A stretch of 64,000 bases of DNA from Exiguobacterium acetylicum (GCF_022170825.1 NZ_CP081879.1:62001-126000), one strand, 5' to 3'; shown: positions 35,076-44,685, numbered from the stretch's first letter. A program made the numbers and translations. The notes: a model not told the origin generated them from the letters alone.

Positions 35076-36599
35076 ATGAACCAGAACAAGAACGACCTGC
35101 TGTTCCACGAACTCGTAGGGATGGACCTAGAGGAGATATCGAGAGCATACGGACTGAACCCGGATCTCAACAAGAGCAAGGCACGCCTGACGAACGTGGC
35201 GAGCCGCATGGTAGAGTCGGTAAAGGACGAGGTGGAACGTATCCGGATGGAATCCGGAAAACCAGAGCTCTCCATCCGTACGATCAACCTGACAGAGAAA
35301 GGACGACCGAAGGAGCTGATGTCCCTGGACACCATCGACTTCCTGGAATGGGTCGAAAAGCCTTGGGAGGAGAGTCAGGTATATCGTCGATTCAAGGAGA
35401 CGGTGTTCGTCCTGTTGACGTTCCGGACGGACAAGCAAGGACGTACGATCTTCATCGGTGATAAGTTGTGGTCGATGTCGGAGAAGGAGCTGGAAGGTTC
35501 CGTCAAACGGTTCTGGAGACAGGTGAAGGAGACGACCGAGGAGGGCATCGTCATCACGCCGGTCCAGCAGAAGAGCAAGGTGGTCATGAAGAACAACCTT
35601 CCGAAGCAGGATGAGAACCGGATCCTCCATGCGAAGACGAAGGCATCGAACGCCGCGGACCTGTGCTCGCTACCAGACGGACGCGCCATCACGAAGCAAG
35701 GATATTGGTTCAACGCCAGCTACATCTCTGACTTGGTGAAGGACCTCCATGGGCGGAAGACAAACATCCGGACGAAGAAGGAGGGAAGTCGGATGAGCCT
35801 GGAAGCGGGACAGGTGGCAGCAATCCAGTCCGACCTGACCGAGGACGGCTATGCCATCGCGGATTTTGTGGACATCATCCGTCGGACAGTATCGTCGTAT
35901 GACAAGCAACGGCTGACGGCAGCTGACGCAGAGCTGCTCGGTTATCGGGTCGATGATCAACTCGCGGTCCGACTACGCTATCCGAACTCGACGGCGTACC
36001 TTGAGCAGCTCATCTTCGCGAACGACTATGTCCGCACCGAGCAGCATCGGGTCCTCCGCACGGACATTGCCGGACGACTGTTGAAGAACCTGGAGCGACA
36101 TGCGCGGCTGATCCTCCTCGACAAAGGATTCTACATCACGGACCGCTGTCTCTCCCGCGCCGGCGTCTCGGAGAAGGACATCTCGGATTATCGAGAGACG
36201 ATTGAATCGTATGTAGCCAATGATGAGTTCTTCACGCTCGCATCGTTGCGCAAGGACGGCTTCACTCATCCACTCGAAGAAATCGGTTTCGAGGACCTGT
36301 TCTATGAGAGCATCCTTCTACGTGTCGGCGTACTCAAGAGTCTACGCATCGGGAAGTCGAACGTGTTCATCAAGTCACTCAAGAAGCCGGATCCGGATTC
36401 GTTCATGGAATGGCTGATAGGGAAGGACGGCATCTTGTCGATAGAAGAACTTCAATCGAAAGCATCAGCGTTGCTCGCCATCGAGATGGCAGAGGATGAT
36501 TTGATCACCATCGTGAATCGCAGTAATCATCATTATTCTAGAGAGTTCGAGAAGGTCTACAGCAGTCACGATGCGTATCTGGATAGTATCTATGAGTAA
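35076..36599 (+). CDS. Paralogue 5: Sau3AI/MutH-like domain fused to the shared C-terminal module
   Basis: Residues 1-223 look like the second, non-catalytic half of Sau3AI-type endonucleases: an HELVGMDLEEISRAYGL start, then LSIRTINLTEKGRPKELMSL, WEESQVYRRF, VKRFWRQVKE, and the C-terminal ENRILHAKTKASNAADL / DGRAITKQGYWFNASYI block. The ExK site reads SIR, so it is probably inactive. Residues ~245-507 match the C-terminal module of paralogues 1-4 (SRAGVSEKDISDYRETIESY, LEEIGFEDLFYESIL, terminal HDAYLDSIYE). A DNA-recognition protein is inferred. A decayed second copy lies at 40.2-40.9 kb. Confidence 0.8.
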   Translation: MNQNKNDLLFHELVGMDLEEISRAYGLNPDLNKSKARLTNVASRMVESVKDEVERIRMESGKPELSIRTINLTEKGRPKELMSLDTIDFLEWVEKPWEESQVYRRFKETVFVLLTFRTDKQGRTIFIGDKLWSMSEKELEGSVKRFWRQVKETTEEGIVITPVQQKSKVVMKNNLPKQDENRILHAKTKASNAADLCSLPDGRAITKQGYWFNASYISDLVKDLHGRKTNIRTKKEGSRMSLEAGQVAAIQSDLTEDGYAIADFVDIIRRTVSSYDKQRLTAADAELLGYRVDDQLAVRLRYPNSTAYLEQLIFANDYVRTEQHRVLRTDIAGRLLKNLERHARLILLDKGFYITDRCLSRAGVSEKDISDYRETIESYVANDEFFTLASLRKDGFTHPLEEIGFEDLFYESILLRVGVLKSLRIGKSNVFIKSLKKPDPDSFMEWLIGKDGILSIEELQSKASALLAIEMAEDDLITIVNRSNHHYSREFEKVYSSHDAYLDSIYE

Positions 36600-36611
36600 G
36601 GAGGATTGACG

Positions 36612-36878
36612 ATGAAACAAATGATGAATTATGTCTTGTCGAGTGATGGCAATGAATTCGAGCGTGGAGAGATTGAAGCTGTCGGAGAGTCGGTCTATGT
36701 GATGACGGAATATGTAGTCGAAAAACTAGCTCCACGTTTTGGACAAGAGTTAGAGTTCGATTTCATTGATGTCTCTAATGAGTGGACATTTGCTGCAGAA
36801 GGTATAAGGGGTAAAAAATACGAAATCATATTTGCTCCCCAAGGAATACAAGCTGATAAATTTGGTTTCGATGACTAA
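36612..36878 (+). CDS. Hypothetical acidic protein, 88 aa
   Basis: I do not recognise this protein. It is acidic, ending in YEIIFAPQGIQADKFGFDD. GGAGG overlaps the stop of paralogue 5 and lies about eight bases before the ATG, so the two are probably co-translated. Base composition drops towards AT-rich from here on. Confidence 0.6.
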   Translation: MKQMMNYVLSSDGNEFERGEIEAVGESVYVMTEYVVEKLAPRFGQELEFDFIDVSNEWTFAAEGIRGKKYEIIFAPQGIQADKFGFDD

Positions 36879-36930
36879 GGAAACATAATTTATAAATTCA
36901 CTCGAACCTTTAATTTTAGGAGGAAATCCA

Positions 36931-38118
36931 TTGGAGAAATCTAAAAGTGAGATTCTGACACCGCATTTATTCATAAGTGAGGATCCGATTGCGAAAGTAA
37001 AAAGAACTAAATTATGTCTGTTTGAGAATAAATCTGACGTCGAGAATGAACCTGATGATTTTTTTGAAGGGTTAGATTCATTAACCTTTGATTTTGAAGA
37101 TTTTGAGTTTAGTAAAAAACTTGATGAATCAGAATCGATTTTAAGCATCATTCTAACGAAAAGGGATTCAGATGATGAGGAAAAGCTTAAAAAAACGAGG
37201 AGGATATCAAGAAGTAATCAAAAGTGTATACAAAATAATTCTTTAGAGTTTGCTTACGGAGATTTTTTTATAGAATTTGAAGATAAAAAATTCAAATCGA
37301 ATAAGATTCTAGAACAAATTATTCTTGATTTTAATGAAAACTCGATAACTTCCGATATTATGATTTCTGACCATTATATTGAGCTTGTATTAAAATCTAT
37401 ATTAGTAAAATGGTATAAAAATATTGATAACGTAACCATAGAGTTTGACGATGATGTATTTAGAAGATTGGATGAAGTCATTACTAAACATTCTTCTATA
37501 GCATTCATTTCAAAAAAAACAGAACCTGATTTTTTTAGTGATATAAACGGATTTTTAGCTAGTCGATCATTTGGAATTTACGATTATACTATTACTAAAA
37601 GAATAGATAGAAAAATCAATAAAGTCACCAATCATCTTGATTACTTCAATGACCATATAAAAAAAATAGAAGAAAAAACAAAAAAGAATTCATATATTTT
37701 CGAGTACAAAGAAAATATTCTATCGGATACCGAACTACTTCTTGAGACATTTTTAGTTCTACATTCATATTCTCTATACAATCTTAGTGAGTTGATCGGC
37801 AATAAGTTATGGAAAGATGAGATTGACTATAGAGACGAAGAATTATTGATGTTGCTCATTGAAAGAATTGTAGGTGGGAAAATTGAATATAGTCGGGAAG
37901 AATTATTATATTTTTTAGAAACATTGTTGCTTCTGATGTATCAATTGAATAATAAAGTTTTTAGCTTATATATAGAAAGTATCAACTATCCTGGATTTCC
38001 GTTCGAGTATTCCTCCAATAAAAATGAATCTGATGAATTATTAAAGAATCGTGTAGATAAAATTGCGAAAAATTTGTTTAACATTGTATCTACTTCTCGA
38101 TATTTTGAAAAAAATTGA
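36931..38118 (+). CDS. Hypothetical AT-rich acidic protein, 395 aa
   Basis: I do not recognise this protein. It is rich in D, E, K, I and N, with no signal peptide or membrane segment. TTG is the chosen start, with AGGAGG about seven bases before it. The strong AT bias contrasts sharply with the preceding paralogue and marks recently acquired DNA. Confidence 0.65.
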   Translation: MEKSKSEILTPHLFISEDPIAKVKRTKLCLFENKSDVENEPDDFFEGLDSLTFDFEDFEFSKKLDESESILSIILTKRDSDDEEKLKKTRRISRSNQKCIQNNSLEFAYGDFFIEFEDKKFKSNKILEQIILDFNENSITSDIMISDHYIELVLKSILVKWYKNIDNVTIEFDDDVFRRLDEVITKHSSIAFISKKTEPDFFSDINGFLASRSFGIYDYTITKRIDRKINKVTNHLDYFNDHIKKIEEKTKKNSYIFEYKENILSDTELLLETFLVLHSYSLYNLSELIGNKLWKDEIDYRDEELLMLLIERIVGGKIEYSREELLYFLETLLLLMYQLNNKVFSLYIESINYPGFPFEYSSNKNESDELLKNRVDKIAKNLFNIVSTSRYFEKN

Positions 38119-38451
38119 TAATAGCTATTTTTAATAGTACTCAAAAAAGAAGATAGTAGTGGTAGAGCCAGAGAAATTTTGATTGCCTCGTTCGTTTTTT
38201 TGTTTGGAATCTTACTCTTATTTCTTGGGACAAATCGTCATAATGATTTGTTGATGGCGATTGCGATTTTCTTTTATCTTTATCTTGTTTCGTACTGGGT
38301 TAGATCTTAAAAACCATAAGGCTGCTTGAAATGACAATTCCTCACAACGTTGTCCTTGCTGTAGAGCCAAGCACGAAAAAAAACGGGCAGAATCACTCGT
38401 TCTTACAAACTTTTCAGTTGAATAAATATTTTGATTAGGAGGAGATTTTAC
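38119..38451. other. Non-coding gap with a possible membrane-peptide remnant
   Basis: A frame beginning at a TTG near 38184 encodes a two-segment hydrophobic stretch of about 43 residues (FVFLFGILLLFLGTN, MAIAIFFYLYLV) and stops near 38310. It has no ribosome binding site and looks like a gene fragment. Confidence 0.3.
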
Positions 38452-39171
38452 ATGGATTTATATGGTGAAAATTCGTTTGTATGCCCTACTTGTTCAGTGT
38501 TAGCACAACAAGAGTGGCATCAAGTTGTTCCTAGAGAAGAACATAGAGTTAATGAATATGGTTTTGGTGAAACGGTTAATTTTTATACGGTCGATGATAA
38601 CGTGAAAGTGTATTATTTTGAAGGAGAAGTGATTAAGGAACCAAACGTGTTGGCTTTTTGTCAGTGCCAATCCTGTAAAAATTATTCTTTGTGGTATGAC
38701 CATGAACTAGTTCATCCCTTAAAAAATACTGTTGAAGAACCTAATCCATTTATGCCTTTGGAAGTTAAAGTTATTTATGATGAAGCAAGAGCAGTTCTAA
38801 ATATTTCTCCGCGTTCTTCTGCAGCGCTTTTACGATTAGGATTAGAAATGTTACTGCCTCATCTAGGTGCTAAAAAAGAAAATATTAATGAAATGATTAA
38901 GCAATTAGTTCGAGAAAGAAAAGTTATAGGTAAGTTGCAACGAGCAATGGATACACTTCGGGTTGTTGGTAATGATGCTGTTCATCCAGGGAAAATAGAT
39001 CTTGAAGGAAGAGACAATAAGGACGTAAGCTTGGCTTTATTTAAGGTAATAAATTTCATTGTGGCAGAAACTTTAGAGAGTGATGAAACGATTAGTGAAC
39101 TATATTCTTTGATTCCTGAAGGAGCAATGAAAGGAATTGAAAGTAGAGAAAAATCTAATAATACCAAATGA
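38452..39171 (+). CDS. DUF4145 domain protein
   Basis: The 239-residue protein has an N-terminal zinc-ribbon-like part (CPTC about residue 10 and CQCQSC about 75) and a C-terminal DUF4145 domain with the typical SPRSSAALLRLGLEMLLPHL and RVVGNDAVHPG motifs. DUF4145 is HEPN-related and often linked to restriction or abortive-infection genes. AGGAGGAG precedes the ATG at 38452. Confidence 0.85.
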   Translation: MDLYGENSFVCPTCSVLAQQEWHQVVPREEHRVNEYGFGETVNFYTVDDNVKVYYFEGEVIKEPNVLAFCQCQSCKNYSLWYDHELVHPLKNTVEEPNPFMPLEVKVIYDEARAVLNISPRSSAALLRLGLEMLLPHLGAKKENINEMIKQLVRERKVIGKLQRAMDTLRVVGNDAVHPGKIDLEGRDNKDVSLALFKVINFIVAETLESDETISELYSLIPEGAMKGIESREKSNNTK

Positions 39172-39356
39172 TTTTTTGAGACAATAGAGAAAAAATGATA
39201 AGAGTATAAGGGGAAACTGCTATCATTCAGCGTGCTAGCTTATACGGAGTCTAGTATTTCTCTGATAATATCAAATTCGATAAAGAATCACTAAAACGGC
39301 ACTGTGGAATGGTGTGTGCGATGTAAAAACATGTCTCATTTTGTTTTTTTAATTAG

Positions 39357-39388
39357 AAATAAAAAACACTAACCCGAAGGTCAGCGTT
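39357..39388 (-). terminator. Terminator of the secreted-protein gene
   Basis: AACACTAACC (39365-39374) pairs with GGTCAGCGTT (39379-39388), with two G-T pairs, around a CGAA/TTCG tetraloop. The A run at 39361-39366 gives the T tract for the minus strand. The stem directly abuts the stop codon. Confidence 0.8.
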
Positions 39389-40077
39389 TAGAATGGTTGA
39401 TTTGTTACGTAGTAGTTCTTTTTCCTATAGTCGTATTCAAGATAGAGTGTATATCCTTTTTTGGCGTTATAATTTTTAATGACATAACTGATTGTAGATT
39501 TCTTAGTGGGGAACATATTTTTACCTTTATCATTTAAAATCTTAAGGAAAGTTAAGTTCTCATAAGTGATGTCGCGAAACACACCTAATCCACTTCCATA
39601 TGTTATCTTATCAAGCTGATTGATATTCATTCCTACTTTTGGTTTTTTGTTTTTATGAAGCTTACTTACGGTAGGTGTTTCGGTACTGTAATTTTTGAAT
39701 CCCACGTATAGAGTCTTGCCTTTGTGTTTCGAAAACAGACCAATACTGATTCGATAAATAAATTCTTTATCGCTTTCACGTTTATCTTCAAAAAAACCAA
39801 ATTCATAATTGACTCTGTTTTCGTCTCCACCTAAATAGAGAGGCTCATGTTTAAAAGTCGTAACACCGTATTCTTTCTTTAAATATTTTTTATACTCCTT
39901 ACTATATATCAGTTTAGCTACTTGAGTTGCTGTCATACCAGACTTAATCTGCTTATAAATCTCGTACTCCTTTGATGCTGCGCTAGCCGATTTTGGTAAT
40001 GTCAATGTTACTGATAACAATAATATTAACGTTAATATTATTGTTAATACCTTCTTTTTAATAACATTAGTATTCAT
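39388..40077 (-). CDS. Secreted protein with two SmpA/BLIP-like repeats
   Basis: The 229-residue protein has a clear signal peptide (KKKVLTIILTLILLLSVTL, cleavage likely after ASA at about 33). Two similar units open with QIKSGMTATQVAKLIY and KPKVGMNINQLDKITY, the GMT-start pattern of the SmpA/BLIP-like fold. Function unknown. The gene is AT-rich cargo transcribed against its neighbours. Confidence 0.65.
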   Translation of the reverse strand: MNTNVIKKKVLTIILTLILLLSVTLTLPKSASAASKEYEIYKQIKSGMTATQVAKLIYSKEYKKYLKKEYGVTTFKHEPLYLGGDENRVNYEFGFFEDKRESDKEFIYRISIGLFSKHKGKTLYVGFKNYSTETPTVSKLHKNKKPKVGMNINQLDKITYGSGLGVFRDITYENLTFLKILNDKGKNMFPTKKSTISYVIKNYNAKKGYTLYLEYDYRKKNYYVTNQPF

Positions 40078-40232
40078 AAGTATTTGTCTCCATTACTAAC
40101 GTGTGATATGGATATTTTATCAGAACTTAATAAGGTAAATCCATATTTTGGTTATATATATAAACTAAGGATGTTGTTTTCAAAAGTGTTGAGTATTGAT
40201 TCTGTTAGATGGATTTATGCAGAATTAGTTTC

Positions 40233-40944
40233 TACCAAAAGGTTCTGGAGACAGGTAAAGTAGACAATCGGGAAAGGCATTTTCATCATGCCGGTCCAGG
40301 AGAAGAGTAAGGTAATTATGAAAAATAACAATTTGGAGTAGGATGAGAAGCGAATACTTCATGTGAAGAAGAAGGAGAATCGGACGAACTTGGAAGAGGG
40401 ATAGGTGGCAGCAATCCGACCTGATCGAGGACGGCTATGCTATCGAGAATTTTGTGGACATCATCCGTCAGAAGGTACCGTCATATGACACAAATACCGA
40501 CTGACGGATGATGATGCGGAGTTGCTCAGATCAACTAGCGGTCCGACTACGCTATTCGAATTCAACGGCATACCTCGCGCAGCATCGGGTCCTTCGCATG
40601 GACATGGCCGGACGACTGATGAAGAACATAGAGCGTTACTCGAAGCTGATACTCCTCGACAAAGTATTCTGCACTACGGATTGCTGCTTTTCTTGGGCAG
40701 GCGTGACGAAGAGGAACATCGCGGATTACCGGGAGGCCGTCGAGTCATATGTAGCGAGGGGGTATCATCTTATCGATAGAAAAACAAAAACTTCAATTGA
40801 ATGAAAGCCTCAGCGCTACTAGCAATTGAGATGGTAGAGGAAGATTTAGTCACAATCGAGAATCGTAGTAATTATCTTTATTCGAAATATTTTGAAAAAT
40901 TCTATAAAAGCCATGATACCTATTTGAATAAGATTTATGAATGA
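40233..40944 (+). pseudogene. Decayed copy of paralogue 5
   Basis: The sequence follows the 35.5-36.6 kb gene closely from the KRFWRQVK codons to the final YL(D/N)(S/K)IYE codons. It carries in-frame stops (for example early, at AAGTAGAC), several frameshifts and at least three deletions, one removing most of the Sau3AI-like C-terminal block. The first third of the gene is missing. Nucleotide identity remains high, so the duplication is not ancient. Confidence 0.9.
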
Positions 40945-41229
40945 TAAAAAAGTAGATAATCAATGACATAATTTTTTTGAATAATCGATAAAAATTAAAG
41001 TGGTGAGAAGTTAAATTAGTTCTTTAAACTAAATCCTTTTATTATAAGAAATACATTCTAGATGTCATAAATACTAAGTATTCTAAATAAATTAGAAACC
41101 CCATGTAATTTTAAAAATTTATTTGATAGCCGAAAACTCTTGAAAACAATAACTATAATAATAATCTGTGAGGGATAGTTTATTAACGACTGATATTTGA
41201 ATTGTAATGGAGAACAGGAGCTGATTTAT

Positions 41230-42198
41230 ATGAAATTTTATTTTTTAGCTAGTGTACATTTTTTAGGAATACAAACAACACTCAATCGTGGAATCAATTT
41301 AATGGAGGGCGTAAGGCTCTCAAATAACACGGAAAAACTAGATGAAATAATTGATTCGTACTTTAGTAATCAGATAGGGGGTCTAGAAAAAGGAGCACTA
41401 ATTAAAAATCCCTTTTTTTATTATCATGGTGATTTACCAGAAAATCATAATCCATTGAGTGAACGAGATAATCTAGAATTATTAGATTATTACTTAAAAA
41501 TAGTTCAATCGTATAATAATTTTTTATGGTTAGAAAAAGATAATAGTGTGGATGTTGAACTTGGTTTTTTATATATTAAGGATTCAAAAAATTTTTTGAA
41601 TAATAGCGTTACGTCTAATTCCAGATCTGTAACATTTTTAAATGCTGGACTTGAAAGAGAAACAGTTATTTTCACTCTTGAAGAATTAAGAGCAATTTCT
41701 GATTGGGCGAGTAATCATGACTATAAAAAATTATTACCAATCGATAAACAAAATGATGAAACAAAAACTCTAAAGACTAATAGATTAGATAGATTCAACT
41801 TTTTTCTTCAAGGTACTCGATCACAAGCATATTTGCCACTGAGAATTGGAATGTATTGCACACTGTTAGAAATATTGTTATCTACTGATAATACTGAAGT
41901 ATCTCATAAGATTTCTGAAAGATTATCTTTACTTCTAGGTGAAACATATGATGAAAAATTAAAAATATATAGTTTTATAAAAAAAGCTTATGCAATAAGA
42001 TCTTCCGTATATCATGGCTCTAACTTACCGAAGAAAGGTAGCGACGAAATTTCTCTGAAAAAAACATCGAGAGAATTCGATGAATATGTAAGAAGGCTTT
42101 ACCTTAAAATAATTAGCGACAGCGAAATTTTGAAGCTATATATTGATGATGATATAACAGGCATAGAAAAATTTTTTAAAGAGTTACTATTTAAATAA
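41230..42198 (+). CDS. HEPN-domain protein (Apea-type), putative abortive-infection component
   Basis: The 322-residue protein's C-terminal half (about 190-280) matches the Apea/HEPN plan: LRIGMYCTLLEILLS, SERLSLLLGETYDEKLKIY, then AIRSSVYHGSN. The RxxxxH motif of HEPN ribonucleases is present as RSSVYH. The N-terminal ~180 residues are not recognised. The ATG at 41230 has CAGGAG nine bases upstream. It is followed 29 bases later by an AbiC-like gene, suggesting a two-gene defence unit. Confidence 0.7.
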   Translation: MKFYFLASVHFLGIQTTLNRGINLMEGVRLSNNTEKLDEIIDSYFSNQIGGLEKGALIKNPFFYYHGDLPENHNPLSERDNLELLDYYLKIVQSYNNFLWLEKDNSVDVELGFLYIKDSKNFLNNSVTSNSRSVTFLNAGLERETVIFTLEELRAISDWASNHDYKKLLPIDKQNDETKTLKTNRLDRFNFFLQGTRSQAYLPLRIGMYCTLLEILLSTDNTEVSHKISERLSLLLGETYDEKLKIYSFIKKAYAIRSSVYHGSNLPKKGSDEISLKKTSREFDEYVRRLYLKIISDSEILKLYIDDDITGIEKFFKELLFK

Positions 42199-42227
42199 AT
42201 TATTGTAGTGAGGAGAAATAAAGAAAA

Positions 42228-43244
42228 ATGAAAATAAACAAAAACGCAAACAATTGGTTTTTTGGAGGTATCTTGCTTGTTTTTTTAGCATTACTTTTCC
42301 CTGTTTTGTTGGTCATTTTAACAAATTCAAAATGGTCAGTAATAGAAATTAGTAGATTAGGATCAATTGGTGATTTTTTAGGTGGTTCGACAGTAGGGCT
42401 ATTATCTTTATCAAGTATTTTTTTCGTAATACATACAATATCTATGCAGGGTAAAGAACTTGCTCTTCAGAGAAAAGAATTAGAACTGACAAGAAACGAA
42501 TTGATATTAACTAGAGAGGAATTCGGGATATCAAACTATACTGCACGACTTCAACAGATAGAAAATACTATTTTTAATATGTTAGAGCTTAACAGTAATA
42601 TAACTAGAAACTTTCTGTACACTGATAAAGACGGTAGTAGCTTTCAAGGAGATAGTGCTTTCAAAGCACTAATTAAAGATTTTAATATTCATTTTTATGG
42701 ACGACTGCATCATGATAATTCTACTACGGAAAGTAGACCGGTGAATATTAACGAAATGAGTTCTGAACAATCACTAAATTTTTATAATGGATACATGTCA
42801 ACCTTAATTGATAAAGATTTTAGTATGAAGCAGAATTATTTTGATTACTGGTTTGATAATTTTTTTAAATCTATTAAAAATAAAAATTTAATTAATCAGT
42901 ATATTGAAAATAACAACCAAATTTTACAATTTATAATTCAAAATATTATAAACGCAGATGATGAGAGTAAACATAAACTGTTTACTAATTCTAAAAATAA
43001 AAATATGGTCGTTGCCGACAGAGATTTTTATTTAAGTATTTTAAAATCACAATGGAGCTTTTATCAAAAAGACATGATCTTCATTAGTATACTTCATTCA
43101 AAATATAGTAAATTTAAAAAAAATGTACTAAAAAGTGATATTCTAGATATCAAAGAAGATTTAATAAGGATATCTAGTAATGTAGAGACGGAACGCAGAC
43201 ATATTAAATTGTATGAAAACTTAATTAGAAGTGAAAATCCTTAA
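42228..43244 (+). CDS. Putative phage abortive-infection protein (putAbiC-like)
   Basis: The 338-residue protein has two N-terminal membrane segments (about 11-31 and 54-70) around the SRLGSIGDFLGGSTVGLLSL motif. A coiled segment (QRKELELTRNELILTREEF) and LQQIENTIFNMLELN follow, the organisation of the putAbiC family of membrane-anchored phage-exclusion proteins. It is transcribed with the HEPN gene. Confidence 0.8.
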   Translation: MKINKNANNWFFGGILLVFLALLFPVLLVILTNSKWSVIEISRLGSIGDFLGGSTVGLLSLSSIFFVIHTISMQGKELALQRKELELTRNELILTREEFGISNYTARLQQIENTIFNMLELNSNITRNFLYTDKDGSSFQGDSAFKALIKDFNIHFYGRLHHDNSTTESRPVNINEMSSEQSLNFYNGYMSTLIDKDFSMKQNYFDYWFDNFFKSIKNKNLINQYIENNNQILQFIIQNIINADDESKHKLFTNSKNKNMVVADRDFYLSILKSQWSFYQKDMIFISILHSKYSKFKKNVLKSDILDIKEDLIRISSNVETERRHIKLYENLIRSENP

Positions 43245-43403
43245 GATGATTTTAATATCAAAGAGAAGCATGGCGATTGTCGAACCAATATTAAGATCTA
43301 AAAAACTAAATTCTAAGTGGGTTCTCACTTTCATTCTTTCATAATTATATGATTACATGTTTCATAACGTTTTAGAATATAATCTATAATCACTATAAAA
43401 GTA

Positions 43404-44411
43404 TTAATCGAAAGGACTTACAGTTAAATTAGCCTTTTGTATTTGTTGAAGGTACATATTAGTGGTTGAAATGGATTCATGACCCGCAAGATTCATGACT
43501 TCATATAAAGAAATACCATCAGCTAGTAGTTTTGTTATGAAAGAGCGTCGGAACCAATGGGGTGAATTGTTTGATGAAGTCAATTGTATAGAAGCTGTTT
43601 TTGCGATGAGTCTTAATGCTTCATAGGAAAGAGGAGTATCCTCAATCCTTACATTGAAACAAATATAAGGGTTTGTAATCCCTTCAATTTGCATTAACTG
43701 TTTTAGACGATGGATGAGATGGGTTGATTTCTGGGACAGCGGAACACGCCGCCATTTTTCACGCTTTCCCTTAAACTCGATATAACTGAAGAAAGGAGTA
43801 TCATGAACGTGACTAAACTGAAGTGATAGTAATTCAGAAGCGCGAATCCCTGTAGTTAATAGTAAATATCCCATCGTCTCGTTCCGCAGCTGCAATAGCT
43901 CGCGGTTCTTTTTTTGCTTCACCGTATGGCGGAAGGCCAGGGCGATCGCCTCCATCTCGTCGAAATCAATCTCGCGGCGGAGCGGCTCCGGCTTTATCTG
44001 GTCCTTCACTTGGAGCGACAGGTCGCGTACGTGATAGTCGTTGACGTGCAGGAATCGCAGGAAGCGCCGCAGCATAGCGTTGCGCCGCTTGACGGTCCGT
44101 GGGGCGTACTGGTCGTGGACGTCCTTCAGGTACTCGTGCAGGTTGAGGATCGTCAGCTGCTTGACGCCTTGGGTCTTCGTCACGAAGAAGCGCAGAATGT
44201 AGTCGAGGTCCTGCTTGTAGGCCCGCTTCGTATGTGGGCTCTTCTGGCTGTATATCGGGAACAGCTCCGTCGCCCAGAACAGCTCGAAAATCTCGAGGTC
44301 GCTCAGCGCCTCCATGTTCAGGTGGTCGTCCTCGAGCACCGCGAGCAGCCTCTCCCGGCTGTCCGCGAACGCGAGCGACGCCGCCTCCCTGATTTCGACC
44401 TCGTTCTTCAT
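43404..44411 (-). CDS. Tyrosine recombinase (integrase/Xer family), composition mosaic
   Basis: In this 335-residue protein, an N-terminal SAM-like DNA-binding domain (about 45-135, KRAYKQDLDYILRFF ... LRRFLRFLHV) precedes the catalytic domain with TTGIRASELL (Arg190), HWFRRSF (His285, Arg288), AGHES (His311) and TTNMY (Tyr320). The frame is open to 44477, but GGAGG lies five bases before the ATG at 44411. The N-terminal half is GC-rich like the plasmid backbone. From about 43,900 to the 3' end it is AT-rich like the adjoining cargo, as if the gene were recombinant. It could integrate the element or resolve multimers. Confidence 0.9.
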   Translation of the reverse strand: MKNEVEIREAASLAFADSRERLLAVLEDDHLNMEALSDLEIFELFWATELFPIYSQKSPHTKRAYKQDLDYILRFFVTKTQGVKQLTILNLHEYLKDVHDQYAPRTVKRRNAMLRRFLRFLHVNDYHVRDLSLQVKDQIKPEPLRREIDFDEMEAIALAFRHTVKQKKNRELLQLRNETMGYLLLTTGIRASELLSLQFSHVHDTPFFSYIEFKGKREKWRRVPLSQKSTHLIHRLKQLMQIEGITNPYICFNVRIEDTPLSYEALRLIAKTASIQLTSSNNSPHWFRRSFITKLLADGISLYEVMNLAGHESISTTNMYLQQIQKANLTVSPFD

Positions 44412-44616
44412 TTCTTCCTCCATCGTCCCGTCCTCCTCCATGTCTTCGCCGTCCGACGCTTCCTCTTTCGGCCGCATTTTTTCATGATATTCGCATAACC
44501 GGGTGTATATTAGTGTATTACGCTATATTACGTCTATTATATGTACATAATTAAGGATTAATAGTTAGATGAATGACGTATTACATATAATCCATGAATC
44601 CATTATAACATTAAAA

Positions 44617-44647
44617 TACTTGTGATAACAGCTAATTATCACAAGTA
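44617..44647. other. Xer/integrase-type inverted core site
   Basis: TACTTGTGATAA (44617-44628) and TTATCACAAGTA (44636-44647) are perfect 12-base inverted arms around a 7-base centre. Arms ending in ATAA and TTAT around a 6-8-base spacer are characteristic of tyrosine-recombinase crossover sites. It lies about 200 bases upstream of the recombinase start. Confidence 0.6.
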
Positions 44648-44659
44648 AATTAGAAGAGT

Positions 44660-44685
44660 ACGTTATGGTTGACATAACGTTTTTA
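44660..44685 (+). terminator. AT-rich hairpin with T run
   Basis: ACGTTATG (44660-44667) and CATAACGT (44673-44680) with a 5-base loop, followed by five T. It may be a weak terminator or part of the recombination region. The rest of 44478-44877 holds no gene. Confidence 0.4.
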
